Assembly: GCA_052387855.1 (NCBI GenBank)
Contig: JBQTIT010000031.1
Coordinates: forward strand, 44,155-108,154
Origin: CAIYZT01 sp052387855
GTDB lineage: Bacteria; Pseudomonadota; Alphaproteobacteria; Rhodobacterales; Rhodobacteraceae
Length of the DNA: 64,000 nucleotides
Direction: 5' to 3'
The notes under the pieces were generated by a model. That model was not told where the DNA came from. It did not search any database and saw only the letters and a program-made list of their open reading frames with translations. Positions within the stretch are counted from its first letter, which is position 1. Each line of letters opens with the position of its first letter. Both the position numbers and the translations under genes were made by a program. Positions 17,399-25,497 of the stretch are shown here, piece by piece.

Positions 17399-18181
17399 TT
17401 ATTCCGGGTAGGCCCCGGCGACGTTTTGATCGAAATCCACCAGCGCCCCGGTCATGACACCGGAGTCTGCGGACAAAAGGTAAGAGGCCAGCCCCGCCAC
17501 ATGGTCGGGCTTGACCAGCATTCCCATGGGCTGGCGGGCTTCGGCGGCGGCAAGCCAGCCGTCGCCCGCGCCATGGAACCGGCGCTGCACCACATCCTCG
17601 CCGGGCGTGTCCATCCAGCCGCAGTTGATGCCGTTAACCCTGATCCGGTGCTGCCGAAGCGCCTGAGCGGCGTTCTTTGTGATATTGGCCAGCGCCGCCT
17701 TCGAGGCGGAATAGGGCGCCAGATAGGATTGGCCGCAGTGGATGACCATCGACAGGATGTTCACCGCCTGCGCCGGATGGCCCGCCGCCACCGCGCGCTG
17801 GGCAAAGCGTTGCAGGGCAAAGAACGGGCCCCGGGCGTTAACGCCCATGTGGCGGTCGAAATCTTCGGGCCGGCAATCCAGGATCGAGCCGCGTTCGGTG
17901 GTCGCGGCGGCGTTCACAAGGGCGGTGATCGGGCCGAAATGGTCAGCCGCGCGGTCGATCAGGGACAGGGCATCCTCGACGCGGCCCATGTCGGCCTGAA
18001 GGAAGCGGGCGTCAACCCCCAGGTCCCTCAGCCCCTGCGCGGCGGCTTCCCCCTCGTCCGTGCGACGCCCGGCCAGGGCGATGCGGCGGCAGCCCTCTGC
18101 CGCCAGGCGGTGGGCGATGGCCAGGCCCAGGCCTTGCGTGCCGCCGGCGATCACGGCGGTCGTTTGCGCATGGTCAGGCAT
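17399..18181 (-). CDS. SDR-family oxidoreductase of the inositol operon
   Basis: 260 residues, classical short-chain dehydrogenase: nucleotide-binding GGTQGLGLAIA, the NAAAT segment, catalytic Tyr-Lys in YSASKAAL and a C-terminal TGALVDFDQ. It uses NAD(P) and acts on an alcohol or ketone, probably a cyclitol or derived sugar, given its place between the iolG and transporter genes. Its start overlaps the end of the ABC ATPase gene by 8 bases, so it is in the same operon. The substrate cannot be read from sequence. Confidence 0.85.
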   Translation of the reverse strand: MPDHAQTTAVIAGGTQGLGLAIAHRLAAEGCRRIALAGRRTDEGEAAAQGLRDLGVDARFLQADMGRVEDALSLIDRAADHFGPITALVNAAATTERGSILDCRPEDFDRHMGVNARGPFFALQRFAQRAVAAGHPAQAVNILSMVIHCGQSYLAPYSASKAALANITKNAAQALRQHRIRVNGINCGWMDTPGEDVVQRRFHGAGDGWLAAAEARQPMGMLVKPDHVAGLASYLLSADSGVMTGALVDFDQNVAGAYPE

Positions 18182-18941
18182 TGGCCCCCTCGGTATTGCC
18201 CTTGACCCCGGTGATGTAGCTTACGATGTCGTTGCCATCGGTTTCGTCCTTGCGCAAGGAGGCGACGATGCGCCCCCGGCGAAAGACGACGATGCGGTCG
18301 ACCAGATCAAAGACCTGGCGCAGGTTGTGGCTGACCAGGATCATCGGAATGCCGCGCTCTTTCAGGCCGCGGATGATGTTTTCCACCTGCGCCGTTTCCT
18401 GCACGCCCAGCGCCGCCGTCGGCTCGTCCATGATCACCAGCTTGGAGGCAAAGGCCGCCGTCCGCGCGATGGCCACGCATTGCCGCTGGCCGCCCGACAT
18501 GTTGCGGATCGGGTTGTCGACGTTGGGGATCTTGACCGCCGTGGTCTTGAGCGCCTCAAGCGTCCGCTCGCGCATGGTCTTGCGGTCAAGCCAGGAAAAG
18601 GGGCCGAGCCTGAAGCGCAGCAATTCGCGCCCCAGGTACAGGTTTGACGGCACATCCAGATCGTCGGCCAGGGCAAGGGTCTGAAACACGGTCTCGACCC
18701 CGGCCTCGCGCGCTTCGAGCGGGCCCGAGAAATGCACCGGCTGGCCGTCGAACACGATCTCGCCGGCAGTGCGCTGCTCGACCGCCGTGACCTGGCGCAC
18801 AAAGGTCGACTTGCCGGCGCCGTTGTCCCCCACCACGGCCACATGTTCGCCGTCGTGGAGGGTAAAGTTGGCGTCCTCCAGCGCGTGAACGCCGCCATAG
18901 TGCTTGGTCAGACCCCGGGTTTGCAGGATGATCTTGGACAT
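18174..18941 (-). CDS. Sugar-type ABC transporter ATP-binding protein (inositol importer)
   Basis: 255 residues, one ATPase domain: Walker A GDNGAGKST, signature MSGGQRQ, Walker B LVIMDEPTAAL and H-loop ILVSHNL. It is a single-domain member of the RbsA-type CUT2 family, which usually has two fused ATPase domains; a half-size ATPase is common for FrcA-like and inositol importers. ATG 18939-18941 (MSKIILQTRG) is taken as start. It lies 4 bases after the permease stop and energises import with the permease and binding protein next to it. Confidence 0.9.
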   Translation of the reverse strand: MSKIILQTRGLTKHYGGVHALEDANFTLHDGEHVAVVGDNGAGKSTFVRQVTAVEQRTAGEIVFDGQPVHFSGPLEAREAGVETVFQTLALADDLDVPSNLYLGRELLRFRLGPFSWLDRKTMRERTLEALKTTAVKIPNVDNPIRNMSGGQRQCVAIARTAAFASKLVIMDEPTAALGVQETAQVENIIRGLKERGIPMILVSHNLRQVFDLVDRIVVFRRGRIVASLRKDETDGNDIVSYITGVKGNTEGANA

Positions 18942-18945
18942 GACG

Positions 18946-20055
18946 CTACCCCCTGGCCCGCTGGCGCTGGCGCCACTGATCCAACACGACCGCACCGACG
19001 ATGATCGCGCCCTTGACCATCTCCTGATAGTAGGCATCCAGCCGGATCGAGGTGAAGCCCGAGATGATCACCGAAAAGATCGCCGCCCCCAGCACGGTGC
19101 CGATGATCGACCCGCGCCCGCCGGCCAGCGACACCCCGCCGATCACCGCCATGGCGATGGCGTCAAGCTCGTACATCACGCCCATGCCAGCCTGGGCGGT
19201 CAGGTTCTTGGATGTCAGAAGGATCGACGCCACCGCCGCCAAGAGGCCCGCGATGGTGTAGACCAGGGCCTTGTGACGGTCCACGTTGATGCCCGACATC
19301 CGCGCGGCGGCCTCGTTCGACCCGATGGCGTAGCTGCGCTTGCCATAAAGCGTGTAGCTCATCACGATATGGAAAAGGACGGCGAGAAAGACAAAGACCA
19401 CGGCGGGGTTCTGCCCCTCCCACGACAGCAGGCCAAAGGTGACCGAGCCGATGATATCGCCATTGGCCAGCGTGCCGTATTCGGCCGTCGGAAAGCTGAC
19501 CGGCTGCCCGTTGGACCACCAGCGCGCCACCCCGCGGGCCGAGACCATGACGCCAAGCGTGGCGATGAAGGGCGGGATCCTGGTATAGGCCACCAGAAGC
19601 CCGTTGATCAGGCCGGCGGTCAGCCCGCAGGCCAGGCCGACGACGATCGGCACGATCACGGGCAGGTCCATGGCCCAGTCACCAAAGATCGCCTTGGGAT
19701 TGGGATTGCCGTTGACCAGGGCGGTCTGGGCAAAGCTCATCACGATCATGGCCGTGGCGCCGACGACGGAGCCGGAGGACAGGTCGATCCCACCGATGAT
19801 GATGACCTGCGTCACCCCCAGCGCGATGACGCCGATGATCGCGACCTGAAGGATCATGATGTCCAGGCGCTGCTCGTTGAAGAGCGCATCGACATTGTCG
19901 CGCATGTTGAACAGGAACGAGCCACCCTGCAGGCGGTTCAGCACCTCGAACACGATCACGATCAGCACCAGAGCGCCGAAGACGTTCCATTCCGGCGCGC
20001 GCGTGCGCTTGGTCGGATCGTATTTCAGACCGCCAAGACCATGTGCTTCTGCCAT
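18946..20055 (-). CDS. ABC transporter permease, RbsC-like (inositol importer)
   Basis: 369 residues, inner-membrane permease of the ribose/xylose/inositol (CUT2) family with about ten hydrophobic segments. Typical sequence includes GVTQVIIIGGIDLSSGSVVG, PPFIATLGVMVSARG, AIGSNEAAARMSGINV and VIGGVSLAGGRG. An insertion after the third segment (about residues 115-130) is longer than in RbsC. Together with the ATPase and binding protein it imports a monosaccharide or cyclitol. The 108-bp gap to the binding-protein gene contains a strong stem-loop. Confidence 0.9.
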   Translation of the reverse strand: MAEAHGLGGLKYDPTKRTRAPEWNVFGALVLIVIVFEVLNRLQGGSFLFNMRDNVDALFNEQRLDIMILQVAIIGVIALGVTQVIIIGGIDLSSGSVVGATAMIVMSFAQTALVNGNPNPKAIFGDWAMDLPVIVPIVVGLACGLTAGLINGLLVAYTRIPPFIATLGVMVSARGVARWWSNGQPVSFPTAEYGTLANGDIIGSVTFGLLSWEGQNPAVVFVFLAVLFHIVMSYTLYGKRSYAIGSNEAAARMSGINVDRHKALVYTIAGLLAAVASILLTSKNLTAQAGMGVMYELDAIAMAVIGGVSLAGGRGSIIGTVLGAAIFSVIISGFTSIRLDAYYQEMVKGAIIVGAVVLDQWRQRQRARG

Positions 20056-20118
20056 GGGTCCCCTCCTCAGGTTTGATCGGTGTGGACAGCTTAGCCCGCG
20101 ATTTTCGCGTCGGCCAAG

Positions 20119-20150
20119 AAAAATGCGGGGCGGCGGTTGCCCGCCGCCCC
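20119..20150 (-). terminator. Stem-loop with T-run between binding-protein and permease genes
   Basis: A perfect 10-bp stem, GGGGCGGCGG / CCGCCGCCCC (20127-20136 with 20141-20150), 4-nt loop. Read on the minus strand it is followed by GCATTTTTC, so it looks like an intrinsic terminator 14 bases after the binding-protein gene. Its likely effect is partial termination or mRNA protection, giving more binding protein than permease. Confidence 0.75.
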
Positions 20151-20163
20151 CACCCCGAAGGGA

Positions 20164-21105
20164 TCAGTTCTTGGACAGGTAGCCGTCGATGTTGGCCGGG
20201 GTCACCAGTTCGAAAGGGATATAGACCTTCTGGTCGACCGCTTCGCCCGCCGCCAGCTTGACGGCCGCATCCAGCGCGCCGCCGCCCTGGGCCGCCGCGT
20301 TCTGGAACACGGTGATGTCCAGCTCTCCCGCCTGCATCGAGGCCAGCGCGTCCTGCGTTGCGTCAACGCCCGAGACGATGACGGCATCCATGCCGATTCC
20401 GGCGGCCTTGATCGCCTGGATCGCGCCCAGCGCCATCTCGTCGTTGTTGGCCAGAACGCCGTCAAAGGCGGCGCCGGTCGACAGCCAGTTGGTCATCAGG
20501 CTTTGCGCCTGATCGCGCGACCAGTTGGCGGTCTGCTGGTCGATGATGTTGACCTTCACGGCGCAGCCGCCGGCATCCATCACGTCATAGTAGTTCTGGG
20601 TGCGCTGCACGGCGGCCTGGTTGCTGAGCTCGCCCTGCATGACATAGACGCTGACCTCGGCCTTGCCGGCGGCGGCCCACTGGTTGCACTGCTCGATGAA
20701 GCCCTGACGCGAGGAGTCGACCTCGTTCGAGGCGACGAAAGCCTGGTTGTCGGGCAGCGAATCGACGTTGATCGGCTGGCGGTTCACATAGACCAGCGGC
20801 ACGCCGGCGGCGGCGGCGGCGTCGGACATCGCTTGCGTGGCCGAGGTGTCGACCGGGTTCACGATGATCGCCGAGACGCCCGAGGCGATGAAGTTGTTGA
20901 TCTGGTCAAGCTGCTTGGCCACGTCGTTCTGCGCGTCCTCGATCTGGACGGACAGGCCGGCGGCATCTGCCTGGGCCTGGATGCCGTTGCGCAGAACGGT
21001 CAGGAAGTTGTCGTCGAACAGCGCCATCGACACGCCGATGCCGTCTGCCATTGCGCTGGTGCCCATCAGGGCCGCGAAACCAGCAACGATAAAGCTCTTC
21101 TTCAT
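20164..21105 (-). CDS. Periplasmic sugar/inositol-binding protein
   Basis: 313 residues. Signal peptide MKKSFIVAGFAALMGTSAMA is followed by a type I periplasmic-binding fold (Peripla_BP_4): GIGVSMALFDDNFLTVLRNG, IIVNPVDTSAT, VYVNRQP, ANNDEMALGAIQAIK and SGVDATQDAL. It delivers the substrate to the adjacent permease and ATPase. The ribosome site GGAGGAAAG lies just upstream of ATG 21103-21105. The family includes Caulobacter IbpA (inositol) and rhizobial MocB (rhizopine); with iolG at the operon end an inositol-like ligand is the best guess. Confidence 0.88.
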   Translation of the reverse strand: MKKSFIVAGFAALMGTSAMADGIGVSMALFDDNFLTVLRNGIQAQADAAGLSVQIEDAQNDVAKQLDQINNFIASGVSAIIVNPVDTSATQAMSDAAAAAGVPLVYVNRQPINVDSLPDNQAFVASNEVDSSRQGFIEQCNQWAAAGKAEVSVYVMQGELSNQAAVQRTQNYYDVMDAGGCAVKVNIIDQQTANWSRDQAQSLMTNWLSTGAAFDGVLANNDEMALGAIQAIKAAGIGMDAVIVSGVDATQDALASMQAGELDITVFQNAAAQGGGALDAAVKLAAGEAVDQKVYIPFELVTPANIDGYLSKN

Positions 21106-21153
21106 GGTCTTTCCTCCACTGATGGTGTCCGGCACACCTGTCTCTCCCTCCGG

Positions 21154-21171
21154 ACCGCCCGTTCGGGCGGT
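21154..21171. other. Perfect hairpin between iolI-like and binding-protein genes
   Basis: ACCGCCC, loop GTTC, GGGCGGT (21154-21171), with a further G:C pair possible in the loop. It lies in the 76-bp gap between two genes of the same operon, without a T-run on either side. It may be an RNA-processing or stabilising element; no other signal is seen there. Confidence 0.55.
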
Positions 21172-21181
21172 ATTCCCTCGC

Positions 21182-21988
21182 TCAGGCCGTCAGGCCCTTG
21201 CGGATGAATTCCATTGATGCGGCCAGGGCCGGCGCGTGGTCGGCCAGGTTGTGGACGCTCGGCGCAAAGGGCTCATAGCTGATCGGGCCGGCGTAGCCCC
21301 CGTCGCGCAGGGCGCGGATCTGCGCGACGTTGCCCAAAAGATCGTCGGCATCCACCAGAACCCGGTGCGGATCGCGCATGTCGTCAAGGGTGATCGCTGC
21401 CTTGACGCCGGAAACGTGAACGATTCCGGTAAGTTCCGGGTAGATCGGCCCAAAGCCGGCCAGGGCGTGGTGAAAGGTGTCATGGACCATGAAATAGGTC
21501 CCGCGTCCGCCGATGCGGTCGATCACCTCGGCCAGAACATCCTTGTAGCGCAGCGAGCAGACCGCGAAGCCCAGGGGTTCGACCATGGCTTTCAGCCCAT
21601 GGGCCCGGAGCATGGGCAACAGTTCGCGCAGCGCGGTTTCCGTGACGCGGGCGCTTTCGGCGCGGTCGGTCGCCACCCCGTCATTGCGCGGGATCAGGCT
21701 GACCGCCTCTGCCCCGCAAGCCACCGCGGTCTGCATCAGCGCCTCGGCCTCGGCGCGCTTTGCCTCGGACCAGTCGTTGAACATCTTGACCTCGGCCAGC
21801 GCCAGGATGCGCAAGCCCCGCGCCCGCGCCGCCGACTTGACCTTGGCCGGATCGGCGCCCTGGAACAGTGCCCCGGGCAGGTCGTTGCGAAACTCGACGC
21901 CGATGCAGCCAAGCCCCTGGGCCAGGTCCAGGAACCTTTCCCAGCCCAGGCCGGGAGCCGTCATGTGGTTCAGCGCGAAAGGCGGCAT
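21182..21988 (-). CDS. TIM-barrel sugar isomerase/epimerase (IolI/MocC-like)
   Basis: 268 residues, AP-endonuclease-2-type xylose-isomerase-like barrel. Metal-binding positions are visible in MVEPLGF (Glu), FMVHDTFHHAL (Asp/His), IVHVSGVKAAI (His) and the terminal ISYEPF (Glu). Members in cyclitol clusters act as inosose isomerase (IolI), inosose dehydratase (IolE) or the rhizopine protein MocC. The size fits IolI. It is the first gene of the transporter operon, after the GGAA-N6-TTCC site, so it likely acts directly on the imported cyclitol or its keto form. Confidence 0.8.
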   Translation of the reverse strand: MPPFALNHMTAPGLGWERFLDLAQGLGCIGVEFRNDLPGALFQGADPAKVKSAARARGLRILALAEVKMFNDWSEAKRAEAEALMQTAVACGAEAVSLIPRNDGVATDRAESARVTETALRELLPMLRAHGLKAMVEPLGFAVCSLRYKDVLAEVIDRIGGRGTYFMVHDTFHHALAGFGPIYPELTGIVHVSGVKAAITLDDMRDPHRVLVDADDLLGNVAQIRALRDGGYAGPISYEPFAPSVHNLADHAPALAASMEFIRKGLTA

Positions 21989-22023
21989 TGAGGTCTCAAT
22001 CCTTGGACGAGCGATCAGAGCAA

Positions 22024-22039
22024 TGGAATTGGTATTCCA
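22024..22039. promoter_or_regulatory. Operator-like palindrome GGAA-N6-TTCC
   Basis: TGGAAT, spacer TGGT, ATTCCA: a perfect 6-bp inverted repeat 35 bases upstream of the iolI-like start, inside an AT-richer island. GGAA-N6-TTCC is the motif I recall for rhizobial IolR at inositol genes. A half site ATTCCA recurs about 25 bases further on (around 22064). Either the adjacent LacI regulator or an unlinked IolR could bind here. Confidence 0.6.
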
Positions 22040-22132
22040 AATCCTGGAGATTTCAACTCAAAAATTCCAAAGCGCCAGAAAGTCGTCATTTCTCGTCATG
22101 GGCGGCCCGGGGCCTGCGCCCGCGCGCCGAGG

Positions 22133-23167
22133 TCAGAGAAGTTCCGGCAGGCTCAGTGCCGGCGCCAGAAAGGTGTCTTGCGTCCTGTCGGCCCAATCCG
22201 GCTGGCGGGCGCCGACCATGGCCGAGAGCAACGCGCGGCAGAGGTCCCGCAGCGGTGTGTCGATCACCAAGGTGACGATGCCCTCGGCGACCCCCCGCCG
22301 CGAATCGGGGGTCAGGGCCGAGACGATCAGCGCGACCCGTCCGGCGGCCTTGGCGTCGCGCAGGGCGGCGATGGCCCCCTCCATTCCGCCGCCGGCCACA
22401 TAGATCCCCCGCAGGTCGGGATGCGTGCGCAAGAGGCCCAGGACCGCGTCATAGGTCAGGGCGCGGGTTTCCAGGTTGACCAGGGTCTCCAGCGGCACCA
22501 GATGCGGGGCATGGGCGCGCAATGCCGCGCGGCAGCCCTGGTCGCGCAGCGCGTGCCCGTCCCAGCGGTGGCCGCCGACAAAGATCGCGACGGGCCCGGC
22601 CTGCCGCGCCGCCTGGGCCAGCATCCAACCCGCGCCGCGCCCGACCTTTAGGTTGTCCAGGCCCAGATAGCCCCGGCGCAGCCCAGGGGCAAAGTCGGAC
22701 AGAAGCGCAAAGACCGCCAGCCCCTGCGCCGACAGGTCCTGCACCGCCTGGGTCACCTCGGGGTGGTTGACCGCCGTGGCCGCCAGCACATCGCAGCGCC
22801 CCGCCATCGACCGCATGAGCCGGGCCATTTCGGACGGAGCCTGCGAGGTCGAGAATTCAAGGATCAGCCGCGCCTTGACGCGGGTCTCGGCCGCGACGGC
22901 CTGGTGCAGCGCCTCGGCAAAGGCCTTGTAGAAATCCTGCCCCTGCTTGTGCAGCGCCACCCCGATCCGCAGGACCGGAAGCTCGCCCTCGGGCCCGGGC
23001 GCCCCCGACAGGCGCCCCGCCGCCGGGTGGCCGATCGCCCGCGCCGCCGCAGCGATATGGGCCAGCGTGTCGGCCTGCACCCTCTGGCGCCCGTTCAGCG
23101 CCCGGTCGATGGTGGCAAGGGACAGGCCCGCCGCCGCTGCAAGCTCTTTCATCCCCGGTCGGCGCAT
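22133..23167 (-). CDS. LacI-family transcriptional regulator
   Basis: 344 residues. The N-terminal HTH reads MKELAAAAGLSLATIDRALNG, with the hinge helix after HPAAGRLS. A periplasmic-binding-like ligand domain follows (IGVALHKQGQDFYKAFAEAL, GYLGLDNLKVGRGAGWML, GIYVAGGGMEGAIAAL). It should repress the cyclitol genes on both sides until it binds an inositol-like inducer; that is inferred from position. ATG 23165-23167 is selected because upstream residues do not resemble an HTH. It is divergent from the desaturase gene (122-bp gap). Confidence 0.88.
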   Translation of the reverse strand: MRRPGMKELAAAAGLSLATIDRALNGRQRVQADTLAHIAAAARAIGHPAAGRLSGAPGPEGELPVLRIGVALHKQGQDFYKAFAEALHQAVAAETRVKARLILEFSTSQAPSEMARLMRSMAGRCDVLAATAVNHPEVTQAVQDLSAQGLAVFALLSDFAPGLRRGYLGLDNLKVGRGAGWMLAQAARQAGPVAIFVGGHRWDGHALRDQGCRAALRAHAPHLVPLETLVNLETRALTYDAVLGLLRTHPDLRGIYVAGGGMEGAIAALRDAKAAGRVALIVSALTPDSRRGVAEGIVTLVIDTPLRDLCRALLSAMVGARQPDWADRTQDTFLAPALSLPELL

Positions 23168-23289
23168 GGCGTGGTCCCCCGAATGCTGGCGCCAATTCTG
23201 ACGATTTTTGACGAAGTTGGTACCCCCCTTGATTGCCCTGTGCGGCGACTTGCCTCTACCTTTTTCCAATTCGGATCGTGGAGGACCTG

Positions 23290-24372
23290 ATGTCTGGGCG
23301 TGACTACAGCCTGCTTGGCCCGGACGGGCAGCGCGCGGTTGAAACCGGGCTCGCGGCGGCCGAGTGGTATCATTCCGAGGTGCCGCGCAAGGTGATGAAG
23401 GATCTGATGGCCCGCAGCGACGGACCCGCCCTGCGGGATACGGCGCTGTATTACGGGCTGATCATCGTCTTTGCCGGCCTTGGCATCTGGCTGTGGCCAA
23501 GCTGGTGGGGCGCGCCGTTCTGGCTGGCTTACGGCGTACTCTACGGTTCGGGCTCTGATTCGCGGTGGCACGAGGGCGGGCACGGGACCGCCTTTCGGAC
23601 GCCCTGGATGAACCGGGTCATCTACGAAGTGGCCAGCTTCATGATCATGCGCAACGCGGTGACCTGGCGTTGGAGCCACGCGCGCCACCACACCGACACC
23701 TACATCGTCGGCCGCGACCCCGAGATTGCCATCACCCGCCCGCCGCGCCTGCTGCGTCTGCTCACGGTCTTTGTCGGCCTGCCCGACGTGCGCGCCTTCT
23801 TTCCGCTGTTGGTCCGCAACGCGATCTGGGGCCCGACGGAGGCCGAAAAGACCTTTGTGCCGCAGAGCGAGTGGCACAAGGTCACCCGCACCGCGCGCCT
23901 TTATGCCGCGATCTACGCCGCGACGGGGCTTGCCGCGCTCTGGTCCTGGTCGATCCTGCCGCTGATGGTGATCGGTCTGCCACGCATGTACGGCGCCTGG
24001 CATCATGTGATGACGGGCCTGTTGCAGCACGGCGGGCTGGCCGACAACGTGATCGACCACCGGCTGAACTCGCGCACCGTCTATCTGAACCCGATCAGCC
24101 GGTTCATCTACATGAACATGAACTACCATGTCGAACACCACATGTTTCCCATGGTGCCCTTTCACGCCCTGCCGCGCCTGCATGAGGTGATCAAGGACGA
24201 TCTGCCGCGCCCGAACACCGGCATCATCGAAGCGTTCGGCGAGATGTGGCCGGCGCTGCGTCGGCAGATCAGCGATCAGGACCATTACATCCGCCGCGAT
24301 CTGCCCCCGACGGCAAAGCCCTACCGCGAAGACCTGCACACCGCCGCGCTGGGCGCGGCCTCACCTGGGTGA
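23290..24372 (+). CDS. Membrane fatty-acid-desaturase-like di-iron oxygenase (MocD-like)
   Basis: 360 residues with several hydrophobic segments and the three histidine boxes of membrane di-iron enzymes: HEGGHGT, HARHHTDT and HVEHHMF. The general family is fatty acid desaturase. Next to a MocE-type Rieske ferredoxin and an inositol operon it resembles MocD, the oxygenase needed for O-demethylation of rhizopine. ATG 23290 follows GGAGG. The active site faces the cytoplasm in such enzymes. A lipid desaturase remains possible, but the neighbours argue for a small polar substrate. Confidence 0.82.
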   Translation: MSGRDYSLLGPDGQRAVETGLAAAEWYHSEVPRKVMKDLMARSDGPALRDTALYYGLIIVFAGLGIWLWPSWWGAPFWLAYGVLYGSGSDSRWHEGGHGTAFRTPWMNRVIYEVASFMIMRNAVTWRWSHARHHTDTYIVGRDPEIAITRPPRLLRLLTVFVGLPDVRAFFPLLVRNAIWGPTEAEKTFVPQSEWHKVTRTARLYAAIYAATGLAALWSWSILPLMVIGLPRMYGAWHHVMTGLLQHGGLADNVIDHRLNSRTVYLNPISRFIYMNMNYHVEHHMFPMVPFHALPRLHEVIKDDLPRPNTGIIEAFGEMWPALRRQISDQDHYIRRDLPPTAKPYREDLHTAALGAASPG

Positions 24373-24377
24373 ACCAC

Positions 24378-24692
24378 ATGCCGACTTGGATTGACGCCTG
24401 CGCCACCGACGACATCGACGCCGAAGACCTGATCAGCTTTGATCACGGCGGGGGCAAATACGCGATCTATCACGCGCCCGACGGCCAGTTCTACGCCACG
24501 GCCGGCCGCTGCACGCATGAGGATGTCGATCTTGGCAATGGTCTGGTGATGGGGCATCTGATCGAATGCCCCAAGCACAACGGCCAGTTCGACTATCGCA
24601 CCGGCGAGGCCAAGCGCGCGCCGGTCTGCATCAATCTCCAGACCTTTCCGGTCCGCATTCAAGCGGGCCGCGTGTTGATCGAGGTGCCCTGA
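24378..24692 (+). CDS. Rieske-type [2Fe-2S] ferredoxin (MocE-like)
   Basis: 104 residues, a single Rieske domain with cluster ligands C45 and H47 (CTH) and C64 and H67 (CPKH). It matches the MocE family of soluble Rieske ferredoxins that feed electrons to a partner oxygenase, here surely the desaturase-like protein just upstream. ATG 24378 is taken; an in-frame GTG at 24369 overlaps the upstream stop and would add three residues. No ferredoxin reductase (MocF) gene is adjacent, so reducing power must come from elsewhere. Confidence 0.9.
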   Translation: MPTWIDACATDDIDAEDLISFDHGGGKYAIYHAPDGQFYATAGRCTHEDVDLGNGLVMGHLIECPKHNGQFDYRTGEAKRAPVCINLQTFPVRIQAGRVLIEVP

Positions 24693-25495
24693 TGACCGTC
24701 CGTCCGCCGACCGTTGCCGACCTGCTGGCCAATCGCGGCAAGCATCAATATGCCATGCTGCGGGTTGAGACGCTGGGCGAGGCCGCCGCCGCGCAGGCGG
24801 CGGGGGTCGAGCTGTTCTCGATCCCGCCCGCCATGATCCTTGATCCGCGCTTTCGCCAGGTCGCGCCGACCGCCTTTGCCTTTCCGGGCGAGAATTACTT
24901 CGAAATCGGCGACACTGCCGCCTTCATGCGCTGGGCGATGCCGCTGATCAAGGCGGGGGCGGACGGGGTCTATTGCTCGGGCTCGATTTCCACGGTGCGC
25001 GAGTTGGCCGAGCATGCTATCCCGGTCTGCGGCCATGTCGGTCTGATCCCGTCCAAGGCGACATGGACCGGCGGGTTCAAGGCGGTGGGCAAGACGCTCG
25101 ATTCCGCAAAATGGGTCTGGGAGGCCTGCGCCGCATTGCAGGACGCCGGCGCCTTCGCCGCCGAGATCGAGGTGGTGCCCGCCTCGATCACCGCCGCGAT
25201 TGCCGAGCGCACGAGCCTCTTTCTGATCTCGATGGGCGCGGGTCCGGCTGGCCACGCGCAGTATCTTTTCACCGACGATGTCCTTGGCCAGAACCGGGGG
25301 CACATTCCGCGCCACGCCAAGGTCTATGCCGACTTCCGCGCCGAAGAGGACCGCCTGCAAAAGCTGCGGATCGCGGCGATGTCGGCCTATGCCGCCGATG
25401 TCCACGAGGGGCGCTACCCTGCGCCGCAGCACCTTGTCGGCGCCGAGGCCGATGTCGTCGCCGCCTTTCGCGACTGGCTGGACGACAACGCCTGA
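24692..25495 (+). CDS. PanB-like (ketopantoate hydroxymethyltransferase family) TIM-barrel protein
   Basis: 267 residues. The PanB signature is plain in IPVCGHVGLIPSKATWTGGF and in EIEVVPASITAAIAERT, followed by ISMGAGPAGHAQYLFTDDVLG. The PanB catalytic Glu is kept as E160. However, the VGDS and ADLPF segments that hold the two metal-binding Asp residues of PanB are replaced by FSIPPAM and FAFPG, and the KIEGG segment by YCSGS. It is therefore a divergent paralog, unlikely to make ketopantoate. TGATG overlap with the Rieske gene puts it in one operon with the MocDE-like pair. Confidence 0.75.
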   Translation: MTVRPPTVADLLANRGKHQYAMLRVETLGEAAAAQAAGVELFSIPPAMILDPRFRQVAPTAFAFPGENYFEIGDTAAFMRWAMPLIKAGADGVYCSGSISTVRELAEHAIPVCGHVGLIPSKATWTGGFKAVGKTLDSAKWVWEACAALQDAGAFAAEIEVVPASITAAIAERTSLFLISMGAGPAGHAQYLFTDDVLGQNRGHIPRHAKVYADFRAEEDRLQKLRIAAMSAYAADVHEGRYPAPQHLVGAEADVVAAFRDWLDDNA

Positions 25496-25497
25496 GT

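Noticed and set aside
24692..25495. Isocitrate lyase/PEP mutase family enzyme
   Set aside because: The GHVGLIPSKATWTGGF and ISMGAGPAGHAQ blocks match PanB in order and spacing; no KKCGH-type lyase motif is present.
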